Shown here: positions 27,540-35,816 of the stretch, in pieces | Position numbering within the stretch: the stretch's first letter is position 1 | Layout of the letters: every line of letters begins with the position of its first letter | Assembly: GCA_016786565.1 (NCBI GenBank) | Contig: JAEUVY010000082.1 | Location: 1-50,395 of the forward strand | Reading direction: 5' to 3' | DNA length: 50,395 nucleotides | DNA from: Flavipsychrobacter sp. | GTDB lineage: Bacteria; Bacteroidota; Bacteroidia; Chitinophagales; Chitinophagaceae | Made by a program: the position numbers and the translations under genes | Notes under the pieces: model-generated | Seen by the model: only the letters and a program-made list of their open reading frames with translations | Database searches by the model: none | What the model was told of the DNA's origin: nothing

Positions 27540-28358
27540 ATGAGGGTACCGGCACATATACATATTGCCCTGGGTCGCGTTGTCGCCACTACTCTGCTCT
27601 GCTGCGCGGCAGCACTGCAGGTGGGCGCACAGCAAGCAACCGCCGGAGATACACCCGATAAAAAACTGCAACCACTTTACCGACTCCTATACCCGCAAAA
27701 GCTGCACACGTCCAAACCCGTGACAGGAATAAAGATCGCTCCGCCCCCCGCCGACCTTGCTGCAGACAGCGTTGCCGGCGCAGATGACATTGCATCAGAT
27801 GAGCCTACCGACTCAACCGCCAAACAACCTACCGCACTTGCCGAACCAGCACCCGCAAAAAAGCCCGCATCGAAGGAAGCATTGTTTGAAGGAGAGACCG
27901 ACCAACTGGCTAAACGTTATGCCTACATGATGGACGTGCCAAGTGATGAAGTAACCAACCTGTATCTGTACAAGTTCATAGACCAGTGGTATGGCGTGAA
28001 ATACAAGTATGGCGGCAACGACGACAAAGGCATAGACTGTTCGGCCTTCTCGCAAAAGCTGTACAGCTACATTTACAACACACCCATCGAGCGCACATCA
28101 CGCCAGCAACACCGCAATGCCGAGAAAGTAAAGAACTATGAAGAAGCCGAAGAGGGTGATCTGGTGTTCTTCCGCATTCATCGTGTGCGTGTGTCCCATG
28201 TGGGTGTGTATCTCGCCAACGGATACTTTGTGCACGCATCCCGATCGCGCGGAGTGATGATCAGCAGCCTGAACGAAAAGTATTGGAACCGCCGCTTTGC
28301 AGGCTGCGGCAAGGTGGAGCGCGTAGAAGCCGCTACCGAATCAGACTTCATGCAATAG
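27540..28358 (+). CDS. Secreted NlpC/P60 (C40) peptidoglycan hydrolase
   Basis: 272 residues. A signal peptide ends near Val-Gly-Ala-Gln-Gln (32); a Pro/Ala/Asp-rich linker spans about 40-115; the C40 domain follows. Catalytic residues are Cys167 (Gly-Ile-Asp-Cys-Ser-Ala-Phe), His220 (Val-Ser-His-Val-Gly-Val-Tyr) and His232 (Tyr-Phe-Val-His-Ala-Ser). It likely cuts peptide bridges in the cell wall. A TAtcTTTa element about 30 bp upstream may be its -7. Confidence 0.9.
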   Translation: MRVPAHIHIALGRVVATTLLCCAAALQVGAQQATAGDTPDKKLQPLYRLLYPQKLHTSKPVTGIKIAPPPADLAADSVAGADDIASDEPTDSTAKQPTALAEPAPAKKPASKEALFEGETDQLAKRYAYMMDVPSDEVTNLYLYKFIDQWYGVKYKYGGNDDKGIDCSAFSQKLYSYIYNTPIERTSRQQHRNAEKVKNYEEAEEGDLVFFRIHRVRVSHVGVYLANGYFVHASRSRGVMISSLNEKYWNRRFAGCGKVERVEAATESDFMQ

Positions 28359-28470
28359 AATACTCAACCGATAGTGGGTTGAAAACTATTGTATAGACCA
28401 ACATTTTTCTGAACATATCACCAGTGCTTCTTCTGCACGGTTTTTAACAGGTCTTTTTATAACCCGATTG

Positions 28471-28478
28471 TATTTTTG
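28471..28478 (+). promoter_or_regulatory. -7 element of the hemerythrin gene
   Basis: TAttTTTG, a perfect match to the phylum's -7 box, 25 bp before the ATG at 28504. It also argues against the in-frame upstream start at 28468. Confidence 0.5.
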
Positions 28479-28503
28479 CGCTTCAAACCAAAAACCAATA
28501 ACC

Positions 28504-29175
28504 ATGCAACGTTACAACGTTTTCCTGCAGATACACAAAGGTCTGCGCGTCATGCTCTATGACACCTCTACTGCCCTGCAACAAGCCGATCTGGAAACAG
28601 CCGGCGCCGACCATCCGGCACTGAAAAAATTGGCTGACACCCTCGATTTTTTTGACGGGCACGCCCACCATGAAGACACCCACGTATTCAGCATGCTGCA
28701 ACAATACGAGCCCGAATTTGTTGCTGCCATGGAAGCAGAACATGTGGCAGACCACGCGCTTAGCAACGAATTGCGCTCACTGATGCTTGAATTGAAACAG
28801 GCCACATCGCCCGAGGAGAAATACGCTATAGGCACCCGCCTGTGTCACACCTTCAACGCTTTTACTGTATTCAACCTCACGCACCTGCACAAAGAGGAGA
28901 CCGAAGTGAATGAGTTGCTCTGGAAGCACTACACCGACATGGACATTATCATTGCCAACCGTCAGCTGGTAGCCACCCTTACACCCCATGAAGCACAACA
29001 GAGTGCCTACTGGATGTTACGCAGCGGCAGCGACAACGAACTGGCAAAACTTTTTGCAGGCATGAAAGCCGGCGTGCCGGTTGAGGCTTTCGAAGGGCTC
29101 ATGGCTATGGCACAAGAAGTGCTTCCAGCCGACAGATTTGAAAAACTGGAGTCACGAATTGCAGTAGCAGTCTAA
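28504..29175 (+). CDS. Hemerythrin-domain protein
   Basis: 223 residues from ATG 28504. Iron-ligand residues typical of HHE domains are seen: His11 (Gln-Ile-His-Lys-Gly-Leu-Arg), His53/55/56-Glu57 and His60, Glu79-His80, His84, and later Leu-Thr-His-Leu-His-Lys-Glu-Glu. A second, metal-free helical part fills residues about 150-223. Such proteins sense or bind O2 or NO, or repair Fe-S clusters. Monocistronic, with its own promoter and a strong terminator. Confidence 0.85.
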   Translation: MQRYNVFLQIHKGLRVMLYDTSTALQQADLETAGADHPALKKLADTLDFFDGHAHHEDTHVFSMLQQYEPEFVAAMEAEHVADHALSNELRSLMLELKQATSPEEKYAIGTRLCHTFNAFTVFNLTHLHKEETEVNELLWKHYTDMDIIIANRQLVATLTPHEAQQSAYWMLRSGSDNELAKLFAGMKAGVPVEAFEGLMAMAQEVLPADRFEKLESRIAVAV

Positions 29176-29198
29176 AGGCAATAGAAAACAACACACAA

Positions 29199-29241
29199 GA
29201 ACATCTTCCGACGTCCACCGTTCCGGAAGATGTTCTTTTTT
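29199..29241 (+). terminator. Strong intrinsic terminator after hemerythrin gene
   Basis: GAACATCTTCCG (29199-29210) and CGGAAGATGTTC (29224-29235) form a perfect 12-bp stem, followed by TTTTTT. Confidence 0.92.
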
Positions 29242-29251
29242 GTGGCAATCG

Positions 29252-29920
29252 CTACTTCAACTGATCATATATCTGCAGCGCGCATTGCCTGCCCAGGTCT
29301 TCAGAGAAAGAATAGTATTTCTTCATAAACACCAGGGTGCTGTACTTTTTGGTGTTATGGTTGTTATGATATGCCGCTACAGCAACGGGCACCGCCGCCC
29401 TGCCGCCTTTATAAGGTTTGGCACCGCCGGCAACTTCATACGTTGCATTTACCGCAGTACTGTCCAACTGCATGTACTGATCAGACCACATGTAGTAAAA
29501 TACAAAGCCGTAAATGAGATCCACTCTTCGACTGTAGGCAAACTTCAACGGGAATGACGAAACACGTACGTTCAGCTTTCCACCGTGTAATCCTGTATCC
29601 AGTTTCAGAGAATCGGCGGTAGCATAGAATTGCCGCTCAAATGCCATAAAAGGCAGTCTGCTCTTCATGGTGCAGACCTGCTTTTCGCGTACACGCCAGT
29701 AAAACAGTGCCGGCACAAAACTACCTCTCATCTTTTTCACAGTCACATCCGGCCCCTTGGCATCTGGTCCGTCATATGTCACCTGTATATTGTCGGGGTG
29801 CACCACCGGTGTCTTATCGCCTTTCAGATAACCCCGACCGGCTATTTCAGCATACTTCCGGGGGCTGGCACACGAAGCCAGCATCGATAAAATAAAAAGA
29901 GAGGGAAGGATATATTTCAT
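29252..29920 (-). CDS. Lipoprotein of unknown function
   Basis: 222 residues with a lipoprotein signal (lipobox Leu-Ala-Ser-Cys near residue 17). The mature part has mixed strands and a Trp/Tyr-rich middle (Tyr-Gly-Phe-Val-Phe-Tyr-Tyr-Met-Trp-Ser-Asp). No domain is recognised. It ends 11 bp from the hemerythrin terminator, whose stem could also serve this strand. The next gene upstream, rnc, lies 71 bp away. Confidence 0.75.
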   Translation of the reverse strand: MKYILPSLFILSMLASCASPRKYAEIAGRGYLKGDKTPVVHPDNIQVTYDGPDAKGPDVTVKKMRGSFVPALFYWRVREKQVCTMKSRLPFMAFERQFYATADSLKLDTGLHGGKLNVRVSSFPLKFAYSRRVDLIYGFVFYYMWSDQYMQLDSTAVNATYEVAGGAKPYKGGRAAVPVAVAAYHNNHNTKKYSTLVFMKKYYSFSEDLGRQCALQIYDQLK

Positions 29921-29990
29921 AAAGGTGCCTCACCGGAAGAATTCTAAGTGGGCAACAATGATACAAACAAATACTTGAAGGAAAGAAGAA

Positions 29991-30710
29991 TCAGATACCC
30001 AGTTTTTCCAGCGCGCTGCGGGCTGCAACCTGGCCTGCATCTTTCTTGTTGTAGCCGGTACCGGTAGTAAACAACTCACCGTCTATCACCACACCCAAAG
30101 TAAACAACCGTCGTGTGCCTTCCGACTTTTCATCTACTGCCTCAAACACCAGCACTTTGCCACTACGCTGCGCCCAGCTAAGCAACTGGTTCTTGTAGTT
30201 GGTATCGGTGCTCTCCATAGTATCAAGGTCTATGTAGGCTCTCACGATCTGGTTAAGAATGAACTTACGGGTGTTATCAAAACCCTGATCCAGATATACC
30301 GCGCCTATCAGGGCTTCAAGCGCATTGCCAAAGATATGACTGCGGCTCAGGCCCTTGTCGTTCTGGTTATACTGCACCAGCTTATTCAGCCCCATGCGCA
30401 GCGCCACATTATTCATGGTCTCGCGCCGCACTATGCGGGAACGAAGCTCTGTGAGATAACCCTCGGGCTGGTAAGGATACTTCTTGAAAAGGTATTCTGC
30501 AATGATGGCACCCAATATCGCATCGCCCAAAAACTCGAGCCGCTCGTTACTGCTCGTAACCTCTTCGGGCTTGGAACGGTGCATAAGCGCCAGCCTGTAA
30601 TACTCTATGTGCACAGGTGTGAAGCCAACTACATGCTCCAGTTGCAGCAATAGTTGCTTGTCAGAAGACGATAAAGAAGGTTTTAAGATACGATTGATCA
30701 GCCGACGCAA
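29991..30710 (-). CDS. rnc: Ribonuclease III
   Basis: 239 residues. The RNase III signature Asn-Glu57-Arg-Leu-Glu-Phe-Leu-Gly-Asp-Ala-Ile-Leu (56-67) and a second acidic set in Gly-Asn-Ala-Leu-Glu-Ala-Leu-Ile-Gly-Ala-Val-Tyr are present, followed by a C-terminal dsRNA-binding domain. It processes rRNA and structured RNAs. The start is TTG at 30710: the frame is closed upstream by TGA inside fabF and no ATG lies before the catalytic domain. It begins 1 bp after the fabF stop, so it is probably translated by coupling. Confidence 0.94.
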   Translation of the reverse strand: MRRLINRILKPSLSSSDKQLLLQLEHVVGFTPVHIEYYRLALMHRSKPEEVTSSNERLEFLGDAILGAIIAEYLFKKYPYQPEGYLTELRSRIVRRETMNNVALRMGLNKLVQYNQNDKGLSRSHIFGNALEALIGAVYLDQGFDNTRKFILNQIVRAYIDLDTMESTDTNYKNQLLSWAQRSGKVLVFEAVDEKSEGTRRLFTLGVVIDGELFTTGTGYNKKDAGQVAARSALEKLGI

Positions 30711-30711
30711 A

Positions 30712-31971
30712 TTATTCGGATGGCTTTTTGAAGATCACCGACGCGTTGTGTCCTCCGAAACCAAAGGTGTTACTCAATGCCACATTCACCACACGTTTCT
30801 GGGCCGTATTGAATGTGAAATTAAGCCTTGGATCGAATGCCGGATCATCGGTAAAGTGATTGATGGTCGGCGGGATGATGTCGTGAACGGTTGCCAGGAT
30901 ACTTGCTATCGCTTCAATGGCACCGGCAGCACCCAACAGGTGACCGGTCATTGATTTCGTAGAGCTGATGTTTACATTATAAGCATGCTCTCCGAATACG
31001 CGCTGTATCGCAGCTATCTCGCTGATGTCGCCAAGTGGTGTTGATGTACCATGCACATTGATGTAGTCAATGTCTTCAGGCTTCATACCGGCGTCAGCAA
31101 TGGCATTCTTCATTACATTGTAGGCACCCAGTCCCTCGGGGTGAGGGGCTGTAAGGTGGTAGGCATCGGCACTGAGGCCTCCGCCAACCAGTTCGGCAAT
31201 GATATTGGCACCGCGGCGTTTGGCGTGCTCATACTCTTCGAGAATGATGGCACCTGCACCTTCGCCCAATACAAAACCATCACGGTTCAGATCGAACGGC
31301 CGGCTTGCCGTAGCATAGTCGTCATTGCGCTCAGAGAGGGCTTTCATGGCGTTGAAACCACCTATACCCGCCTCTGTTACTACTGCCTCAGAACCACCAC
31401 ATACGATCGCGTCGGCTTTGCCCAGGCGAATGTAGGTGAGCGCGTCAATGAGCGCGTTGGTAGATGAAGCACAAGCACTAACTGTAGAGAAGTTAGGACC
31501 ACGGAAACCATACTTCATAGAAATATGACCCGAAGCAATGTCAAGAATAAGCTTAGGAATGAAGAAAGGGTTGAAGCGGGGGGTGCCATCGCCGGTTGCG
31601 AAATTCTTCATTTCTTCAATGAAGGTGATCATACCGCCGATACCAGAGCCCCAGATAACGCCCACCCTGTCTTTGTCAATACCATCTTCTGTAAGACGGG
31701 CATGGCGCACAGCCTCATCGGCCGCTACCAATGCGATCTGAGAGAACCTATCCAGCTTGCGTGCTTCCTTGCGCTCAAAGTAGTTCTCAGGGTTGAAGTT
31801 CTTCAACTCGCATGCGAACTTGGTTTTGAACTTGGTCACATCAAACTGCTGGATGTATCCGGCGCCCGAAACGCCATTAACCAACCCATCCCAGTAAGAG
31901 GGTATGTCATTGCCTAATGGCGTCAGGGCTCCGAGACCCGTAACGACAACTCGTTTTAACGTTAAGCTCAT
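30712..31971 (-). CDS. fabF: Beta-ketoacyl-ACP synthase II
   Basis: 419 residues. The Cys-His-His triad is Cys167 (Ser-Ala-Cys-Ala-Ser-Ser), His307 (Asn-Val-His-Gly-Thr-Ser-Thr) and His344 (Met-Thr-Gly-His-Leu-Leu-Gly). It extends acyl-ACP chains in type II fatty-acid synthesis. acpP lies just upstream on the same strand and rnc just downstream, the usual acpP-fabF-rnc order. Confidence 0.96.
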   Translation of the reverse strand: MSLTLKRVVVTGLGALTPLGNDIPSYWDGLVNGVSGAGYIQQFDVTKFKTKFACELKNFNPENYFERKEARKLDRFSQIALVAADEAVRHARLTEDGIDKDRVGVIWGSGIGGMITFIEEMKNFATGDGTPRFNPFFIPKLILDIASGHISMKYGFRGPNFSTVSACASSTNALIDALTYIRLGKADAIVCGGSEAVVTEAGIGGFNAMKALSERNDDYATASRPFDLNRDGFVLGEGAGAIILEEYEHAKRRGANIIAELVGGGLSADAYHLTAPHPEGLGAYNVMKNAIADAGMKPEDIDYINVHGTSTPLGDISEIAAIQRVFGEHAYNVNISSTKSMTGHLLGAAGAIEAIASILATVHDIIPPTINHFTDDPAFDPRLNFTFNTAQKRVVNVALSNTFGFGGHNASVIFKKPSE

Positions 31972-32009
31972 CTAACGATTTTCAGTTACAGAAGTGGTTT
32001 GGGACTAAA

Positions 32010-32246
32010 TTACTTTACGTGCTCTTCAAGATAAGAAACAGCCTGACCAACAGTTGTGATGGTTTCAGCCTGCTCATCAGGAATAGAGATGTTGAATTCT
32101 TTTTCGAATTCCATGATCAGTTCTACGGTGTCAAGAGAGTCAGCTCCGAGGTCGTTGGTAAAACTTGCCTCCGGGTTAACTTCTGATTCGTCAACTCCCA
32201 GTTTGTCTACGATAATTTTCTTAACGCGATTTGCAATTTCAGACAT
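32010..32246 (-). CDS. acpP: Acyl carrier protein
   Basis: 78 residues, acidic, with the phosphopantetheine site Asp-Ser37-Leu in [10 protein letters not shown]. It carries acyl chains for FabF, encoded 38 bp downstream. A TAttTTTG -7 box on the minus strand (complement of 32272-32279) sits about 26 bp before the ATG. Confidence 0.97.
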   Translation of the reverse strand: MSEIANRVKKIIVDKLGVDESEVNPEASFTNDLGADSLDTVELIMEFEKEFNISIPDEQAETITTVGQAVSYLEEHVK

Positions 32247-32271
32247 AGTAGTGCGTTTAAATTTTATGCTG

Positions 32272-32279
32272 CAAAAATA
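32272..32279 (-). promoter_or_regulatory. -7 element of the acpP-fabF-rnc operon
   Basis: Read on the minus strand it is TATTTTTG, matching TAnnTTTG. The -33 region is AT-rich without a clear TTG. Confidence 0.45.
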
Positions 32280-32415
32280 TACTTTTTGAGATAATGAGAA
32301 AGGAATATTTTATTTTGTCAGAAAATTTTTAAAAAATGTCCTGTAACCTCTTTTCATCAACTGCAACCAACACATTATCAACTATATAAACAGTGAAATA
32401 TTAATCAATACAATA

Positions 32416-33303
32416 TCAAAAATATTGGATTTCCCGACGCACTATCACCACATCGCGTCCATAATCTGTTTGTGTCTTTTTTATGAGGTTGCCGTTTGAA
32501 TCGTATTCGTTCCTGTACAGTATAGTTCGCTGCAATTTTCCATCGGCAGAGTAGAGCTCCTCTTCGGTCTCATTACCCAGCTCATCGTACTTGTATTTCG
32601 ACTTCCTGTCCAGCTTACCTTCGGCATTGTAATTGATCTCTTCCGTCATGTTGCCGGCTGCGTCATACTTATATAATGTCACCAGCGTTATCCCGTATAT
32701 CGTGTTTCGCTGCTCTATCAGGTTACCGGCAGTATCATATTTATACCTGGTGCGGCGTGTTTCTGTTTCATCCGCATCATAAGTCACCTCCAGCACCGGC
32801 CTGTTGGCGGTGTCATATTTCCAGATGGCCCGGTTCTGCAAATGATTATCAATATTAAATGCCTCCTCCTTGATAACGTTGCCATTATCATCGTATTCAG
32901 ACACGGTCTTCAACGAGATAAGACCCGTGGGTGAATACTGCTTCCTCCACACTTCATTGCCGCGGCGGTCATACTTGTACAGGTTGGCGTACTGATATTT
33001 ACCATTAGCATCGTAGTTGCGTTCGTCAATAATATGGCCAGCATCATCGGTCTTGAAAACCGACTTCGAAGCCAGTGTCCCATCCGGATTGTAATAGTAC
33101 TCCCTGAACTTGACCCCTCGCTCGTCATACTTGGTCACTATCTTGTACCCATTGCGGGTCTCATAGTCCGACCCACCTATTGCCTTGTAGTTATATTCGG
33201 TCAGTTGTTTTATCCGACCTCTGAGGCCATCGGTCATAACTTCCTGAGCCCGTGAAGACATCAGGCAAAAAACCAACGACAAAGACAGGACAAGTTTTCT
33301 CAT
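32416..33303 (-). CDS. Secreted YD/RHS-like repeat protein, copy 1
   Basis: 295 residues with a signal peptide ending near Ser-Ser-Arg-Ala-Gln. The mature part is about ten repeats of roughly 21-23 residues around Lys-Tyr-Asp-x-x-Gly-Asn-x-x-Glu, as in YD/RHS-type beta-strand repeats. No toxin or C-terminal effector is fused. A paralogue follows 62 bp upstream (33366-34052), so this is a tandem duplication. Role unknown; probably periplasmic or surface-exposed. Confidence 0.8.
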   Translation of the reverse strand: MRKLVLSLSLVFCLMSSRAQEVMTDGLRGRIKQLTEYNYKAIGGSDYETRNGYKIVTKYDERGVKFREYYYNPDGTLASKSVFKTDDAGHIIDERNYDANGKYQYANLYKYDRRGNEVWRKQYSPTGLISLKTVSEYDDNGNVIKEEAFNIDNHLQNRAIWKYDTANRPVLEVTYDADETETRRTRYKYDTAGNLIEQRNTIYGITLVTLYKYDAAGNMTEEINYNAEGKLDRKSKYKYDELGNETEEELYSADGKLQRTILYRNEYDSNGNLIKKTQTDYGRDVVIVRREIQYF

Positions 33304-33365
33304 GACAACTCGGCTAAACTACTCATTGTTTTGCAAACATGCATATTCCTGCACCGGGCAGGTTA

Positions 33366-34052
33366 TCACTTACCTCCATATTCTATCTCGCGCTCAAAAA
33401 CCGACCTGGGCTTATCGTTCTTATAAACGGCCTTGAAGGTCCAGTTGCCGTTCTTATCATAATTACCGTGCTCGTAAGTGGTGGTAAACTGCAGGCTGGA
33501 ATGAGAGTCATACTCGCGCTCTTCGGTCTCATTGCCGTTGCGGTCATAGCGAAAATTCGACTTCAGGAATAGATGTCCCTTGCCGTCATACCGGTCAAAG
33601 ACAATACGATTGCCATTCAGGTCATACTTTCCCTTACCCGTCATAAACAGTGTTCCGGACGGGTCATAATTATTCTCCTCCGCCTCGTTTCCCAGCTTAT
33701 CGTACACATAGGTAGTGGTAACATTCAGTCCGCCGTCTCCGCGGTATCGTTTCACGTCCACCAGGCGGCCACTATCGTTATAGTTATACACCGACCGCGA
33801 TAGCATCGCGCCGTCGGCCGAGTAGGTTACGAAATCTACCCTATTGCCTTCATCGTTGTAGCGGCAAACGGACTTCACTTTTAGCACATCCTTTACCGCT
33901 TCCTTGGCCGTAGCGTTCACCGAGTACTCATATTCGGTCACCGTCTTCACCGGCCCCTTCAGTTTCCAGCGCTTCAGATCGTTCTTCACCTGCGCTGATG
34001 CGCTCACAGCAAAGCAGGCTGCAACCATAAATGATAATGCGAACACTTTCAT
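33366..34052 (-). CDS. Secreted YD/RHS-like repeat protein, copy 2
   Basis: 228 residues from the ATG at 34052, which starts a normal signal peptide (Met-Lys-Val-Phe-Ala-Leu, cut near Ser-Ala-Ser-Ala-Gln); an upstream in-frame start adds an unlikely 11 residues. It carries about seven Tyr-Asp-x-x-Gly-Asn repeats and is clearly related to the neighbour at 32416-33303, though shorter. Both begin the mature chain with Lys-Gly-Pro/Arg-Gly-Arg then Thr-Glu-Tyr. Confidence 0.8.
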   Translation of the reverse strand: MKVFALSFMVAACFAVSASAQVKNDLKRWKLKGPVKTVTEYEYSVNATAKEAVKDVLKVKSVCRYNDEGNRVDFVTYSADGAMLSRSVYNYNDSGRLVDVKRYRGDGGLNVTTTYVYDKLGNEAEENNYDPSGTLFMTGKGKYDLNGNRIVFDRYDGKGHLFLKSNFRYDRNGNETEEREYDSHSSLQFTTTYEHGNYDKNGNWTFKAVYKNDKPRSVFEREIEYGGK

Positions 34053-34103
34053 AGCAGTACACAAAATTCCAGCTCTAAAATACAAATATCGTTCCGTCCG
34101 GCC

Positions 34104-34652
34104 TTAATAGGAGCCGTAGTGCAGCACCGTCTTCACCTCAGCGTTTATGATCTGCAGGGCCACATCGGTCGGCAGGTCATCGCTGGCACGAGACGCTACA
34201 TCCAGAATGCGGGCATGAAGATCGCGCGCAGGCGCTTCAGGGTTAAGCGATTGAGAGATGCGGTTGATCATGTTCAGTTCCTGCTCCTTCACTCCTTTTA
34301 CGGTCTCCCACACATTCTTAGACACATAGATCTGTTGCGAAAGGTTGTGTTCAAACTCGGTGCGGATAGACATGGTCATGGCCAGCTGCAGGTCGCGCAC
34401 GGTCATGTCGCCATCATACACCCTTGGTATCAGCTGACGAGCGCTTATGCGCTCCACAAACAAAGCAAGGCGCTCGTATGCCTGCAACCTCAGGCGAAGT
34501 GTCACATCCTGCGCGCCCTCAAAAACAGCCAGTTGCTTGCGCTTATGCTGCGCCACAATGAACTTATTAACTATTGTAGACGTAGCTATCAGCACCACGA
34601 TAGCGGGAATGGTGTATTTAAGTATCTCCAGTATGGTAGCAGTTGCATTCAT
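34104..34652 (-). CDS. Conserved single-span membrane protein, unknown function
   Basis: 182 residues. One transmembrane helix (about 8-28) is followed by a basic turn (Gln-His-Lys-Arg-Lys-Gln) and a helical cytoplasmic part with Leu-Arg-Leu-Gln-Ala-Tyr-Glu-Arg-Leu and Leu-Ile-Pro-Arg. The layout resembles small Bacteroidota proteins of unknown function. It sits between copy 2 of the YD-repeat gene and rlmN without a clear partner. Confidence 0.75.
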   Translation of the reverse strand: MNATATILEILKYTIPAIVVLIATSTIVNKFIVAQHKRKQLAVFEGAQDVTLRLRLQAYERLALFVERISARQLIPRVYDGDMTVRDLQLAMTMSIRTEFEHNLSQQIYVSKNVWETVKGVKEQELNMINRISQSLNPEAPARDLHARILDVASRASDDLPTDVALQIINAEVKTVLHYGSY

Positions 34653-34708
34653 GTTTGTAAAAATAGCTGGTTGTTGCGAATTAACTAACTGATCTTCAAT
34701 GTATCAGA

Positions 34709-35758
34709 TCACAATTTTGCGCCCGATTGATCCACGTTGGCCAACTGACCACAGGCGGCGTCTATATCCTTACCCCGGCTGCGCCTCAGTCGGGCGTTCA
34801 CCTTGTTGGCTGCAAGGAACGCCATAAATTCGTTCACCTTCTCTTCGTCGGGCTTTTCGAACTTGGCATTCTCTATCGGATTGTATTCAATAATATTTAT
34901 CAGATCGGCAGGCACCTGACGGTAGATCTTTATCAGATCCTCAGCATCCCGCTGACTGTCGTTGAAATTGTTGAAGAGGATATACTCAAAGGTGATCTCG
35001 TTGCCTGTGGCCTTGTAGAAGTAGTTGAGGGCTTCAATAAGCACCTTCAGGTTATTGGTCTCGTTAATGGGCATGATCTCATTGCGCTTCTCGTCAGTTG
35101 GCGCGTGCAGCGACAACGCCAGCTTGAAACGCACCTGATCGTCGCCCAACTGCTTTATCATTTTTGCAACCCCGGCTGTAGACACCGTGATGCGGCGCGG
35201 GCTCATGCCCAGCCCGTCGGGCGATGTGATACGCTCTATCGCCTTTAGGGTGTTCTTATAGTTGAGCAGCGGCTCACCCATACCCATAAAGACAATATTA
35301 GAAAGTTTCTTGTTATAGTGCTTCATGGAAAGTTCGTTGAGCAAGGTCACCTCGTCAACGATCTCATCAAATTCCAGGTTGCGCTTGCGAGTCATATAAC
35401 CTGTAGCGCAGAACTTACAGGACAACGAACAGCCCACTTGCGAAGAGACACAGGCGGTCATGCGTTTTTCGGTCGGTATCAGCACACTCTCCACATAATA
35501 ACCGTCGTGCAACTGCAACCTGTTTTTTATGGTGCCGTCGCTGCTGTACTGGCTGTGGTGCATGGCCACCTTGGGAATAAAGTACTGCTCTGAGAGTTTT
35601 TCCCTGAGTGCCTTCGGCAGATTGGTCATGTCGTTGATGTCGGAGGCGTGTTTTTGCCACACCCACTCATGCACCTGTTTCGCCCTGAATTTGGGCTCTC
35701 CGGCAGCTGCCAACATCGCTTCAAGTTCCGGCAGACTTATCTCACGCAGATTCTTCAT
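34709..35758 (-). CDS. rlmN: Dual-specificity RNA methyltransferase RlmN
   Basis: 349 residues from ATG 35758 (a GTG two codons upstream is the alternative). The radical-SAM cluster motif is Cys110-x3-Cys114-x2-Cys117, in Gly-Cys-Ser-Leu-Ser-Cys-Lys-Phe-Cys-Ala-Thr-Gly; Gly-Met-Gly-Glu-Pro-Leu binds SAM; the C-terminal catalytic Cys336 is in Ala-Ala-Cys-Gly-Gln-Leu. It methylates C2 of A2503 in 23S rRNA and of A37 in some tRNAs. Confidence 0.95.
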   Translation of the reverse strand: MKNLREISLPELEAMLAAAGEPKFRAKQVHEWVWQKHASDINDMTNLPKALREKLSEQYFIPKVAMHHSQYSSDGTIKNRLQLHDGYYVESVLIPTEKRMTACVSSQVGCSLSCKFCATGYMTRKRNLEFDEIVDEVTLLNELSMKHYNKKLSNIVFMGMGEPLLNYKNTLKAIERITSPDGLGMSPRRITVSTAGVAKMIKQLGDDQVRFKLALSLHAPTDEKRNEIMPINETNNLKVLIEALNYFYKATGNEITFEYILFNNFNDSQRDAEDLIKIYRQVPADLINIIEYNPIENAKFEKPDEEKVNEFMAFLAANKVNARLRRSRGKDIDAACGQLANVDQSGAKL

Positions 35759-35816
35759 GGGCACAAAGATAACTCAATAATACTCGGAGATACGTTAAAA
35801 GAAAACACAATACACC

